This document shows positions 28,601 to 36,620 of a DNA stretch of 64,000 nt, piece after piece (position 1 is the first letter of the stretch; each line of letters starts with the position of its first letter). Source of the stretch: JAEXOD01 sp964652025 (GTDB taxonomy: Bacteria > Bacteroidota > Ignavibacteria > Ignavibacteriales > Melioribacteraceae). The notes beneath the pieces are model-generated. The model was not told where the DNA came from, did no database searches, and was given only the letters and a program-made list of their open reading frames with translations. The position numbers and the translations under genes were made by a program. The DNA lies in the NCBI GenBank assembly GCA_964652025.1, contig CAZYZX010000001.1:62001-126000 (forward strand), given 5' to 3'.

Positions 28601-28671
28601 TCGGACGAAATGACCCATGCCCGTGCGGTAGCGGTAAGAAGTATAAAAATTGTCATGGAAAAATATCTTAG
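25609..28671 (+). CDS. secA: Preprotein translocase ATPase SecA
   Basis: A 1020-residue protein with M-A-T-G-E-G-K-T (Walker A), V-D-E-V-D-S (Walker B), R-Q-L-R-G-R-A-G-R-Q-G-D-P-G and the C-terminal zinc motif C-P-C-G-S-G-K-K-Y-K-N-C-H. It drives Sec export of unfolded proteins, including the T9SS cargo here. It is about 120 residues longer than the E. coli enzyme, with a charged coiled segment near 60-100 and an insertion near 300-370, as in other Bacteroidota/Chlorobi. The frame is open from 25552, but the start is placed at ATG 25609 because GGAG lies at 25599-25602 and M-L-T-N-L-L-R-K-I-F-G is the family start. Confidence 0.97.
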   Translation: MLTNLLRKIFGDKHTKLLKELTPIVEEINKIYAGLSSLSDDELRNKTVEFKQKINDETKELREEIEELKEKLRSNELEEKRQDIYDRLDKLNEELDEKYEEILDEILPDAFAVVKETCRRLVGKSWEAAGNKITWDMVPYDVQLIGGIVLHQGKIAEMATGEGKTLVAVLPVYLNALTGRGVHVVTVNDYLAKRDSEWMGKVYEFHNLTVGCILTSMEPEARKKVYNYDITYGTNNEFGFDYLRDNMAVRKEDCVQRVHNYAIVDEVDSVLIDEARTPLIISGPVGNPDHKFYEMKPKVELLFRKQANLVSSIVSEAEKQLNDPNGYDEEKVGIALLRAVRGFPKNKKLMKLLSEPAYKRLMQKTELEFLRENAKRMPEIDEELYFSIDERNNQIDLTEKGREELARGSVEGRDYFVLPDLSSEIGKIDKDPTLSDEEKAQKRDEVYKLYGERSERIHTLNQLLKAYTLFEKDDEYVVTEDGKIAIVDEFTGRILPGRRYSDGLHQAIEAKENVKVERDTQTLATITLQNYFRLYKKIAGMTGTAETEEAEFYEIYKLDVAVIPTNKPVIRQDLEDAIYKTKREKYNAILEKIKELKEKGQPVLVGTTSVEVSETISRILTRQGIRHNVLNAKQHQREAEIVAFAGQPGAVTIATNMAGRGTDIKLGPGVVEKGGLYILGTERHESRRIDRQLRGRAGRQGDPGVSKFFISLEDDLMRLFGSDRIANIMNKMGIEEGEVIEHPLITKSVERAQKKVEENNFAIRKRLLEFDNVMNQQREVIYTRRRQALEGERLKSEIFEYLADYVKSVIDKYYDDADIQGMRQEFLQHLLIDIQIDSNTFEELGKNGLEERVIEAAKEFYRRKENQLGSDLMARIERFAVLSVIDEKWKDHLREMDDLKEGINLRAYGQKDPLLEYKGEAFNLFVNLLETIRNEVVSVCFKLFPTVIDETETRRTVSTARIRTIKEDADNLSLSGSEGGQEAANRGKRQPIRVEEKIGRNDPCPCGSGKKYKNCHGKIS

Positions 28672-28680
28672 GGGCAAAAC

Positions 28681-29019
28681 ATGAAAAAGATAGAAGCAAT
28701 TATTCGTCCTTTTAAGGTTGATGAAGTAAAAGAAGCCTTATTAGAGGAAGGAGTGAGAGGTTTAACCCTTTGTGAAGTAAGAGGTTATGGTAGACAAAAA
28801 GGGCACAAAGAAATTTACAGAGGTAGTGAATATCAAATTGAATTTGTGCCTAAAATTAAAATCGAAGTAGTTGTTGATGACTCGATGGCAGAAAAAGTTA
28901 TAGATGCAATTTTACGTACTGCTAAAACTGGTGAAATTGGTGATGGCAAAATATTTGTTTATGATGTTGCAGACGTTATAAGAATTAGAACAGAAGAATC
29001 AGGATTATCTGCACTTTAA
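28681..29019 (+). CDS. glnB: Nitrogen regulatory protein P-II
   Basis: A 112-residue PII protein. It begins M-K-K-I-E-A-I-I-R-P-F-K, has the T-loop with Tyr51 (uridylylation site in Proteobacteria) and the B-loop G-E-I-G-D-G-K-I-F-V. It binds ATP/ADP and 2-oxoglutarate and reports nitrogen and energy status to targets such as GlnE or AmtB. It follows secA by 9 nt; no amtB is adjacent, so GlnB-type versus GlnK-type cannot be decided. Confidence 0.95.
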   Translation: MKKIEAIIRPFKVDEVKEALLEEGVRGLTLCEVRGYGRQKGHKEIYRGSEYQIEFVPKIKIEVVVDDSMAEKVIDAILRTAKTGEIGDGKIFVYDVADVIRIRTEESGLSAL

Positions 29020-29028
29020 TGAGATTTT

Positions 29029-31182
29029 ATGAAAATTAGTAAAAAATATCTTTTTATACTTTTGCTTTTTTTGCTTTCCGGCTGCGGAATTTGGCGAAAT
29101 TTTACTACCTATTTTAATAGGTATTATAATACTTCTTTAAATTTTGATAATGCAATGGATGAACTTAATAAGCAAAAAAAGGATATTTTTAGTTTTAAGG
29201 AAGATCCGGTACCACAATCTGCAAAACAAAGCTTTGATAAAGTTGTAGAAAAAGCTTCTAAAATTTTGCAATTTGATTCTCAATCTGCTTTTTTTGATGA
29301 TGCATTATTATTAATTGGTAAATCTTTTTATTATTTACAAGAGTATTCTAAAGCGTATAGAAAATTTCAGGAGCTTGCCACATTAAAAGATAGTGATTTA
29401 CTGTTAGAAAATAAATTATGGATTGGTAAAACGCAATTGCAACTTAGGCTTTTTGATGAAGGAATTGCAACTTTAGAAGAAGTAAAAAATGAAGCAAGGG
29501 AAGCTAAAGAGATTGATATTTTTACAGAAGCTTCTATTAAGCAGATTGCTTATTATAAATACAGAGAAGATTATGATAAAGCAATAGGAAATGCTAAAAT
29601 ATTATTAGAAGCATCAGACTCTGACCAATTAAAAGCCGAGCTAACTAATGAAATAGGAAAGCTATACGTAAAATTAGAGGATTTTGCTAATGCTGCAACA
29701 TATTTTGCTAAAGTTTCTGATTATGAGCCTTCGTTTGAGATTGAATTTAGTAGTAAGCTTGAGCTTGCAAAGCTTTATAAAATTTTAAATGAAAGAGATA
29801 AAAGTTTAACGGTTTTATTAGACTTAAAAGATCAAAACCGATATAAACCCTTTTTAGACAAAATTAATTTGGAAATAGGGTTAATTAAATATGAGCAAGG
29901 AGATTACGACGAAGCGCTAAACATTTTTACAGAAGTTGATACAACATTTAAACAAAGTGAAAGCGGTTTTATTGCTGCATTTATGAAAGCAGAGATGTTT
30001 AATAGTTATTATAAAAATTACGATAGCGCTAAAAGCTTTTACGATAAAGTAGCTGCCGGCACTTCTCCAACAGAATACAAAGATAAAGCTAAAAAGAAAT
30101 CAGAAATTCTTAAAAAGTTTTTAACATTAAGAGAAAGTGTTAATAAGTATAAAAAGCAATTATATTATATAGAAAATCCAGAAGCATATAGTCAAGATTC
30201 TTTAGACTATGTAATTTGGAAAAATCGAGATTCATCCGTTATAAAAGCAGAGCAGGAAGAAGCTAAAAGGAATAAGACTACAGTTAAAACGCTCATCCAG
30301 CCAATAAAATCCACAATATCTGGGGATAGTTTAAAGAAAATAATGGCAAAGTTTGAATATGATTTTGGCAATGTATTTTTTGGAGAGCTAAGTGAGCCTG
30401 ACTCTGCATATAAATATTACATTAATATTATAGATAATTACCCACAAAATAGTTATACAGCAAAAACATATTTTGCGTTAGCTACTTATTATGATTCTAA
30501 AGGGGATAGAGAGAAAGCGGATAGTTTATATAAATTTGTATACGATAACTTTCCTAAAGACCCTATGGTAAATGTTATTGCCAAAAAATTAGGTTTAGGA
30601 GAAATAGATTTTTCAACTGATCCATTAGAGAAGAGTTTTTTGGAAGCAGAAAAATATTATAAAAATAAAGATTTTAAAACAGCAATCAATAAACTAAGAA
30701 CTATATATAAAGAAAATGATAAATCTATGATGGCAGCAAAATCTATTTATACGATTGGCTTTATATATGAAAACGAACTTAGGCTATTAGATAGCGCAGT
30801 AACTTATTATGATACTTTGAATATAAAATATAAAAATACAGAATATGCAAGAAATGTTGCTGCAAAGTTAAATTTCTTTAAACAAGAAGAAAAGCGTAAG
30901 CAAGCCGTAAAAGACTCGATAGCGAAAGCTAAAGCAGATAGTATAAGAAATGAACAGATAAAAGTTGAAAAAGAAAAGTTAAAGAAAAAGTTAATTGATA
31001 GCTTAAAAAATGCTGGGGAAAATTTTACTCCTGAAGAAATTGATGAATATATTGAGAGTAATTACAATTTTAATCAGAACCCACCCTTAAGTAAAAGCAA
31101 TTATTTAAAGGAGTTTGATAGGCTTAAGTCTATTAAGATATGTGGTAAAAATAGAATTATTTACGTTTATGGTTACGCGTAA
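29029..31182 (+). CDS. TPR-repeat lipoprotein
   Basis: A 717-residue protein whose signal peptide ends in the lipobox L-S-G-C (Cys about 19). The rest is almost all helical with many TPR-like pairs (for example A-Y-R-K-F-Q-E-L-A, Y-Y-L-Q-E-Y-S-K, A-A-T-Y-F-A-K-V) across about 60-620, then a Lys/Glu/Asp-rich coiled segment (about 620-680). Similar large TPR lipoproteins are common in Bacteroidota and probably act as scaffolds on the inner face of the outer membrane or in the periplasm; no partner is identifiable here. It starts 9 nt after glnB. Its last 14 nt overlap the next gene. Confidence 0.78.
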   Translation: MKISKKYLFILLLFLLSGCGIWRNFTTYFNRYYNTSLNFDNAMDELNKQKKDIFSFKEDPVPQSAKQSFDKVVEKASKILQFDSQSAFFDDALLLIGKSFYYLQEYSKAYRKFQELATLKDSDLLLENKLWIGKTQLQLRLFDEGIATLEEVKNEAREAKEIDIFTEASIKQIAYYKYREDYDKAIGNAKILLEASDSDQLKAELTNEIGKLYVKLEDFANAATYFAKVSDYEPSFEIEFSSKLELAKLYKILNERDKSLTVLLDLKDQNRYKPFLDKINLEIGLIKYEQGDYDEALNIFTEVDTTFKQSESGFIAAFMKAEMFNSYYKNYDSAKSFYDKVAAGTSPTEYKDKAKKKSEILKKFLTLRESVNKYKKQLYYIENPEAYSQDSLDYVIWKNRDSSVIKAEQEEAKRNKTTVKTLIQPIKSTISGDSLKKIMAKFEYDFGNVFFGELSEPDSAYKYYINIIDNYPQNSYTAKTYFALATYYDSKGDREKADSLYKFVYDNFPKDPMVNVIAKKLGLGEIDFSTDPLEKSFLEAEKYYKNKDFKTAINKLRTIYKENDKSMMAAKSIYTIGFIYENELRLLDSAVTYYDTLNIKYKNTEYARNVAAKLNFFKQEEKRKQAVKDSIAKAKADSIRNEQIKVEKEKLKKKLIDSLKNAGENFTPEEIDEYIESNYNFNQNPPLSKSNYLKEFDRLKSIKICGKNRIIYVYGYA

Positions 31183-31834
31183 AAATGTTTTAAGCTTTAT
31201 TGAAAATGGGGAAAATATAAATGTAGAGTTTAAGCAAAGGTTTTCTTCATTTGAAAAAATAGCTAAAGAAATAATTGCATTTGCAAACACCAAGGGGGGA
31301 GTAATTTTATTTGGAATAGAGGATGATAAAAAAATATACGGAATTGAAAGCGAGAAAGGAGAGACAGAATTAATTTTAAAGACAGCAAAAGAATATTGTA
31401 ATCCATCAATTGAAGTTAATTTTTATTATTACAATATAGAAAATAAAGAAATTGTGGTTGCAGAAATTCCGGAATCTAAAACCAAACCTCATAGAATAGA
31501 AGATTATAAAGAATATTTAGACCCAAACACTGCCGAAGTTTATATTAGGGTGGGTAGTAAAAGCATTCCAGCTAGTAAAGAGATGATAAAACTTTTGCAA
31601 GCTGAGTCCCAAGATTTAGCACTTAAAAATTATAGTATTGGTGAAAGCGAAAAGGCAGTGTTTAGATTTTTAGAAAAGAATGAATTTATAACAGTAAAAG
31701 ATTTATGCGAATTTGCTAATATATCCAAAAGGAGAGCCTCGAGAACATTAATTAAGATGGTGCGCGCAGGATTATTATTTATTCATTCAAAAGATAATGG
31801 GGAAAATTATTTTACAAATTCTGGTTACTATTAA
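31169..31834 (+). CDS. AlbA_2 (Schlafen-type) putative nucleic-acid-binding protein with winged helix
   Basis: About 221 residues. The N-terminal 130 form an AlbA_2 domain: V-E-F-K-Q-R, I-A-K-E-I-I-A-F-A-N-T-K-G-G-V-I-L-F-G-I-E-D-D and Y-I-R-V-G-S-K-S-I-P-A. This domain is found in Schlafen proteins and many bacterial regulators. The C-terminal 70 residues resemble a winged helix-turn-helix (F-I-T-V-K-D-L-C-E-F-A-N-I-S-K-R-R-A-S). A role as a DNA- or RNA-binding regulator is inferred. The frame is open from a TTG at 31115, but ATG 31169 is preferred because the conserved domain begins shortly after. Its 3' end overlaps the convergent methyltransferase gene by 23 nt. Confidence 0.75.
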   Translation: MVTRKNVLSFIENGENINVEFKQRFSSFEKIAKEIIAFANTKGGVILFGIEDDKKIYGIESEKGETELILKTAKEYCNPSIEVNFYYYNIENKEIVVAEIPESKTKPHRIEDYKEYLDPNTAEVYIRVGSKSIPASKEMIKLLQAESQDLALKNYSIGESEKAVFRFLEKNEFITVKDLCEFANISKRRASRTLIKMVRAGLLFIHSKDNGENYFTNSGYY

Positions 31835-32366
31835 TTGCATTAAAAACTTTTCTTAGCTCGAAAACGGCAATGCCATAAGCAACCGCAGCATTTAGAGAGT
31901 GTTTAATACCAAATTGAGGAATTTCTAAAGAGTAGTCACATAAATCTAATAATTCTTGTTTAACGCCAGTAATTTCATTACCTACAATAAGGCACAATGG
32001 GAAAAAATCGGGCTCAATGGTGTAATAAGGGATGCTGTTTTCGCTAATTTCTAAAGCTGCAATAACAAAGCCATTATTTTTAAGCTCATTAATTTTATCA
32101 ATTGGATTATTTACATATTCCCATTCTACACTTTCAGTAGCGCCCAATGATGTTTTAAGAACTTCTTTATTAGGAGGAGTTGGAGTGTAACCACAAAGCA
32201 ATAATTTTTCAATCATGGCAGCATCAGAAGTTCTAAAAATAGAGCCAACATTATAACCGCTTCTAATGCTATCTAACATAACATAAACGGGCATTTTTTT
32301 AGCTGCATTAAGTGTATCTAAAGTTAATCTTTTGTTTGTAATTTCAAGGTGAGTTAGTTTTCGCAT
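31812..32366 (-). CDS. TrmH/SpoU-family RNA 2'-O-methyltransferase
   Basis: A 184-residue SPOUT methyltransferase. The three SpoU motifs are visible: S-I-R-S-G-Y-N-V-G-S-I-F-R-T-S-D-A-A, then L-I-V-G-N-E-I-T-G-V, then L-E-I-P-Q-F-G-I-K-H-S-L-N-A-A-V-A. The knot at the C-terminus binds SAM. It methylates a ribose in tRNA or rRNA; the target is not determinable. It is the last gene of the rlmN-sugE-trmH-family operon, 2 nt after sugE. Confidence 0.9.
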   Translation of the reverse strand: MRKLTHLEITNKRLTLDTLNAAKKMPVYVMLDSIRSGYNVGSIFRTSDAAMIEKLLLCGYTPTPPNKEVLKTSLGATESVEWEYVNNPIDKINELKNNGFVIAALEISENSIPYYTIEPDFFPLCLIVGNEITGVKQELLDLCDYSLEIPQFGIKHSLNAAVAYGIAVFELRKVFNAINSNQNL

Positions 32367-32368
32367 AT

Positions 32369-32689
32369 TTATTTAGAGTAAATTTTTAATCCTACAATAC
32401 CAATAATAATAAAAAAGATAAAGAAAACTCTAATAAGTTCTCTTGATTCATTAAAAAATATCATTCCGTAAATGGCAGTACCAGCGGCACCAATACCAGT
32501 CCATACTGCATAAGCAGTACCAATAGGTAAGTTTTTAGAGCCAATAGCAAGAAAAACATAGCTTAAAATCATACAAATTGCTGTAAAAATAGATGGATAA
32601 AGTTTGGTAAATCCATTGCTATACTTTAAGCCAACAGCCCAAGATATTTCGAAAACAGAGGCTATTAAAATATAAATCCAATTAATCAT
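32369..32689 (-). CDS. sugE: Small multidrug resistance family transporter, SugE/Gdx type
   Basis: A 106-residue protein with four membrane helices. The first helix has the essential glutamate in S-V-F-E-I-S-W-A-V-G-L-K-Y-S; W after the glutamate and the G-L-K-Y-S text are typical of the SugE/Gdx branch, whose characterised members export guanidinium in exchange for protons. It acts as an antiparallel dimer in the inner membrane. It overlaps rlmN by 4 nt (ATGA). No guanidine riboswitch precedes it, as it is internal to an operon. Confidence 0.88.
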   Translation of the reverse strand: MINWIYILIASVFEISWAVGLKYSNGFTKLYPSIFTAICMILSYVFLAIGSKNLPIGTAYAVWTGIGAAGTAIYGMIFFNESRELIRVFFIFFIIIGIVGLKIYSK

Positions 32690-33759
32690 TTTAATCTTTT
32701 TTGTTGTTTAATTGCCAGTTGCCCACATGCTGCAGCAATATCATTACCTCTTGTATCGCGTAACATTACGGTAATATTTTTTTCTCTTAGTTTATTAGCA
32801 AATATTTCTATTTCTTCAAAAGGTGTGGGTTCTAATGATGCAGATATTCCATTAGGTTCAATATGTTTTATACTATTAAATGGAATAAGATTAATTTTAG
32901 AGGGTAATTGGCTACAAAGTCTTACCAGTCCTTTCACATCTTCTTCTCTATCGTTAATCCCTTTTAACATAGTATATTCAAAGGTAATCCTGCTTTTTAA
33001 TTTATTAGTATAGTATTTTAAGGCTTCTAATAGCACTTCTAATGGATATTTTTTATTAATAGGCATTATTAAAGTTCTAATATCGTTAAAAGTAGAGTGA
33101 AGTGATAAAGCAAGTTTTACTTTAATACCAGTATCAGCTAAAGCTTTTATTTTATCTGGTATGCCGGCTGTGGATAGCGTTATTCTATTTCTACTAATAC
33201 CAACACTTTTTTCATTAGTTAATATATCTAAAGATCTAAGCGTATTTTCGTAATTTAATAATGGTTCACCCATTCCCATATAAACTATATTAGTTATAGT
33301 ATCTTTGCCAAATGTTCTGCAAGCAACAATGTATTGGTCTATAATTTCACCAGCAGATAAATTTCTTTTATAGCCCATTACACCAGTTGCACAAAATTTA
33401 CAGTCTAACGGACAGCCTACTTGTGTGCTAATACATAAAGTATTCCTTTCTTCACCAGGTATTAAAACAGATTCTATAAGTCTATTATCATACGTTTTAA
33501 GAAGTAGCTTTTTAGTAAAGTTATCTCCACTGTTTTGGATATCAACAATTTCTAAAGAATTTATTTCAGCTATTTCGGATAATTTGGTTCTTAAAGCTTT
33601 TGGAAAATTATCCATTAAATCAAAGCTACTGATTTGATGATTATAAAGCCAGTTAAATAACTGTTTTGCGCGAAATTTGGGTTCGTTAATATTTATAAAA
33701 AAATCTTCAAGTTCGTTTTCGGTTAAGCCTTTAAGTTGAGTTTTTGTATTTAATAACAT
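32686..33759 (-). CDS. rlmN: Dual-specificity rRNA/tRNA adenine-C2 methyltransferase RlmN
   Basis: A 357-residue radical SAM enzyme. The cluster motif C-P-L-D-C-K-F-C supplies C116, C120 and C123. The C-terminal C-G-Q-L (C345) is the methyl-carrying cysteine. It methylates C2 of A2503 in 23S rRNA and A37 in some tRNAs. N-terminal text K-F-R-A-K-Q-L-F-N-W-L-Y is typical. First gene of a minus-strand operon; 156 bp separate it from the divergent acyl-CoA dehydrogenase. Confidence 0.96.
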   Translation of the reverse strand: MLLNTKTQLKGLTENELEDFFININEPKFRAKQLFNWLYNHQISSFDLMDNFPKALRTKLSEIAEINSLEIVDIQNSGDNFTKKLLLKTYDNRLIESVLIPGEERNTLCISTQVGCPLDCKFCATGVMGYKRNLSAGEIIDQYIVACRTFGKDTITNIVYMGMGEPLLNYENTLRSLDILTNEKSVGISRNRITLSTAGIPDKIKALADTGIKVKLALSLHSTFNDIRTLIMPINKKYPLEVLLEALKYYTNKLKSRITFEYTMLKGINDREEDVKGLVRLCSQLPSKINLIPFNSIKHIEPNGISASLEPTPFEEIEIFANKLREKNITVMLRDTRGNDIAAACGQLAIKQQKRLK

Positions 33760-33915
33760 AGTAAACTAAAATAAATTTAAACTTTAAAAATAATAAACAT
33801 AAAAGAATTAATAAAGGTAAAAAGAGATTTTTTATCTTAGATAATATCATTAATTTGCAAATTAATTATAGTATTGTTAATTTAGGACAAATTATCAATA
33901 ATTATAGGAATAATT

Positions 33916-35058
33916 ATGGAATTTAATTTTACTGAACAACAATTAATGATAAGAGACTTGGCAAAGGATTTTGCCGAAGAAGAAATTAAAAAAAGTGCGG
34001 CAGAAAGAGATAAAAAAGCAGAATTTCCAACCGAAATAATTAAAAAACTTGGTGAATTAGGTTTTATGGGGATGAAAGTTTCACCAGATTATGGCGGAGC
34101 AGGATTAGATACAATTTGCTATGTATTAGCTTTAATAGAAATATCTAAAGTGGATGCAAGTGTTGGGGTAATATTATCTGTAATTAATTCTTTAGTAACT
34201 TATATTTTAGAAACTTATGGAAGTGAATTACAAAAAGATAAATATTTGCGTGAAATTGTTAACGGAAATAAAATAGGTGCTTTTGCACTTAGCGAACCTG
34301 AAGCTGGAAGTGATGCTACAAAACAACATACACTTGCTAAAAAAGTAGGGAATAATTGGGTATTAAATGGAACAAAAAATTGGATTACAAACGGAACAAC
34401 AGCAGATTATTATATTGTTTTTGCACAAACAAATCCTGAACTAAAACATAAGGGAATATCTGCATTTTTGGTTGAAAAAGGGACAAAAGGATTTTCAACA
34501 GGAGTAAAAGAAGATAAGATGGGAATTAGAAGCAGTGATACTTGTTCTTTATTATTTGAAGATTGTGAAATACCTGCAGAAAATTTAATTGGAAAAGAAG
34601 GGGAAGGATTTAAGTATGCAATGAGTGCACTAAATGGGGGAAGAATAGGAATAGCAGCACAAGCAATAGGAATAGCGGAAGCATCTTTTGAAGCAGCATT
34701 AAAATATTCCAAAACAAGAAAAGCTTTTGGTACAGAAATAGCTAATCACCAAGCAATTCAGTTTAAGCTTGCAGAAATGGCTTTAGAAATTGAAGCAGCA
34801 AAACTTTTAACTTTTAAGGCAGCATATTTAAAAGATAATAATTTAAATTACAATATGGCATCTGCCATGGCAAAATTAAAAGCATCTAAAACGGCTGTTA
34901 ATTGTGCCTTAGAAGCCGTTCAAATTCACGGTGGTTATGGTTATGTTAGAGAGTATTTAGTGGAAAGATTTTTACGCGATGCTAAAGTTACAGAAATTTA
35001 CGAGGGGACATCGGAAATTCAAAAAATAATTATATTTAGAGAGTTAATGAAATTATGA
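33916..35058 (+). CDS. Acyl-CoA dehydrogenase (short-chain/butyryl type)
   Basis: A 380-residue flavoenzyme. F-A-L-S-E-P-E-A-G-S-D and W-I-T-N-G bind FAD and substrate; the catalytic base is E363 within I-Y-E-G-T-S-E-I-Q, the position used in short- and medium-chain enzymes. It oxidises acyl-CoA to trans-2-enoyl-CoA, passing electrons to ETF. No thiolase, hydratase or ETF is adjacent, so fatty-acid degradation versus amino-acid catabolism is open. It opens an eleven-gene run and overlaps DUF2442 by 4 nt. Confidence 0.94.
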   Translation: MEFNFTEQQLMIRDLAKDFAEEEIKKSAAERDKKAEFPTEIIKKLGELGFMGMKVSPDYGGAGLDTICYVLALIEISKVDASVGVILSVINSLVTYILETYGSELQKDKYLREIVNGNKIGAFALSEPEAGSDATKQHTLAKKVGNNWVLNGTKNWITNGTTADYYIVFAQTNPELKHKGISAFLVEKGTKGFSTGVKEDKMGIRSSDTCSLLFEDCEIPAENLIGKEGEGFKYAMSALNGGRIGIAAQAIGIAEASFEAALKYSKTRKAFGTEIANHQAIQFKLAEMALEIEAAKLLTFKAAYLKDNNLNYNMASAMAKLKASKTAVNCALEAVQIHGGYGYVREYLVERFLRDAKVTEIYEGTSEIQKIIIFRELMKL

Positions 35059-35333
35059 TTTACCCGGTAGAAATTAAAGCGCTTAATGATAAAGAAATTT
35101 TTATTAAGTACAGTGATGGTTTGCAAGGGACTATTAATCTAAGTTTTTTATTCAAAAATTTTAGTTATGAAGATCTAAAAAACGAAGAGTTATTTAAGAC
35201 TATTTATATTGATGAAGTATCTAAAGATATTTATTGGGAAGGACATATTTCCTTATGTAAGGATACTTTATATAATCATTTAAAATTAATTAAACTTGCA
35301 GAAAATTTAAAGTTGGATGTAAATAAACTATGA
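35055..35333 (+). CDS. DUF2442 protein
   Basis: A 92-residue protein matching DUF2442: Y-P-V-E-I-K-A-L near the start, the I-K-Y-S-D-G strand, L-S-F-L-F-K and I-Y-W-E-G-H-I-S-L-C. Small beta-rich proteins of this family are of unknown function and some sit in toxin-antitoxin-like pairs; here no DUF4160 partner is adjacent. It is joined to both neighbours by ATGA overlaps. Confidence 0.75.
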   Translation: MIYPVEIKALNDKEIFIKYSDGLQGTINLSFLFKNFSYEDLKNEELFKTIYIDEVSKDIYWEGHISLCKDTLYNHLKLIKLAENLKLDVNKL

Positions 35334-35755
35334 AAGTACTTTTTTTTATTTTTATTTCTGTAACAATTTTTGCACAAACAGATTTAACAAGATGGGAAAA
35401 GAAAGAGCCAATTTATACAAAATCTGTTTTTAGCATTAAAGAAGAAACTGTTACTAAAAATGACGTATTTACTTTTTTAGTAAAAAACTCTCAAAAAGTG
35501 TATAAGGTGGTAATATCAGATTTAGATGGCGAAAATTGTCCTTTTTATCCAAGTTGTTCTAAATTTTATGTAGAATCAGTAAGCAAGGGGGGAATTATAA
35601 AAGGTACTCTTATGTTTTTTGATAGATTTACCCGTGATTTAAATATTTTTAGGGATAGAAAACATTATGATGAGCTACCAAATGGTAAATTATTTGACCC
35701 AGTAGATAATTATCTGTTGAAACCTGATAAATTTAAACTTAAATTTACAGATTAA
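35330..35755 (+). CDS. yidD: YidD-like membrane protein insertion factor with signal peptide
   Basis: A 141-residue protein. The middle carries the YidD core C-P-F-Y-P-S-C-S-K-F, then K-G-G-I-I-K-G-T and a C-terminal D-P-V-D-N-Y. Standard YidD is about 70-85 residues and acts with YidC at the inner membrane. This one has a cleavable-looking signal peptide (I-F-I-S-V-T-I-F-A-Q) and about 45 further residues before the core, so it may act outside the cytoplasm. It is coupled to DUF2442 (ATGA) and followed by two TPR proteins. The family call is good; the classical role is uncertain because of the signal peptide. Confidence 0.78.
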   Translation: MKVLFFIFISVTIFAQTDLTRWEKKEPIYTKSVFSIKEETVTKNDVFTFLVKNSQKVYKVVISDLDGENCPFYPSCSKFYVESVSKGGIIKGTLMFFDRFTRDLNIFRDRKHYDELPNGKLFDPVDNYLLKPDKFKLKFTD

Positions 35756-35774
35756 TATTTTTTATATTGTGTAT

Positions 35775-36620
35775 ATGGATTTTAGAAAATTTTGTTTTTT
35801 ATTGTTTGCAATATTTAGTAATATTTTTGCACAACAAGATTATTACACCCCTATTAACCGTAAACTTTTTGCAGATTATTTATATGAGCAAAGGGATTAT
35901 TTGCGAGCATTTGATGAATATAAAATATACTTGCAGAATTTTAATAACGATACCGTTAAGTTAAAATTAGGGGAAATGTTTGTAGAAATTGGCAGATACT
36001 CTGAAGCTGAAGACTATTTAAAGATGCTCTTTTGGGGTTCTAACTTAGATAATGAAGCAAAATTAAATTTTTATTTATTAAAGTTTAAAACTCTTAAACC
36101 TATTGAGTTTAGAAGCTTTGTTAGAAGTGGAATATATTTCCCAGAAAAATACAAGGAAAATGTAAATAAATTAGAGCAAATAAGTTATTTTTATGATAAT
36201 TATATAATACCGGATAGTACAAAATTATTTGAAACATTTTATTCAGATACAACATCTTTTAATCAGATAAAAACATTTTACTACAATAAATTTTATCCGC
36301 AAAAGAAAGACCCGGTATTAGCTGGTACGTTATCTGCCATAGTCCCCGGTTTGGGGAAAATATATACGCAAAATTACAGCGATGGTATTACTGCATTTGT
36401 TGTTAATGGGTTGCTTGCCTTTTTAGCTATTGACAATTTTAGGGCGAATCATAATATAAGAGGAACTATTTTTACTGGATTGGGACTAATGTTTTATGCG
36501 GGGAATATATATGGTTCAATTGCTTCTGCACATAGTTTTAATATTAGGTTAAGTATAAATACCAATGAACAAATATATACATTTTTTACTAATAATAATT
36601 ATTTTATACCAAAATTTTAA
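35775..36620 (+). CDS. TPR protein with C-terminal P-G-L-G membrane hairpin, copy 1
   Basis: About 281 residues. A signal-like N-terminus (F-L-L-F-A-I-F-S-N-I-F-A-Q) is followed by TPR-like helices (Y-L-R-A-F-D-E-Y-K-I-Y, Y-S-E-A-E-D-Y-L-K) and, around 185-255, a hydrophobic module opening with S-A-I-V-P-G-L-G-K-I-Y. That motif resembles the TM2/DUF5683 type of membrane hairpin. The next gene has the same architecture. ATG 35775 is preferred over a GTG two codons earlier. Function unknown; linkage to yidD suggests an envelope role. Confidence 0.7.
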   Translation: MDFRKFCFLLFAIFSNIFAQQDYYTPINRKLFADYLYEQRDYLRAFDEYKIYLQNFNNDTVKLKLGEMFVEIGRYSEAEDYLKMLFWGSNLDNEAKLNFYLLKFKTLKPIEFRSFVRSGIYFPEKYKENVNKLEQISYFYDNYIIPDSTKLFETFYSDTTSFNQIKTFYYNKFYPQKKDPVLAGTLSAIVPGLGKIYTQNYSDGITAFVVNGLLAFLAIDNFRANHNIRGTIFTGLGLMFYAGNIYGSIASAHSFNIRLSINTNEQIYTFFTNNNYFIPKF

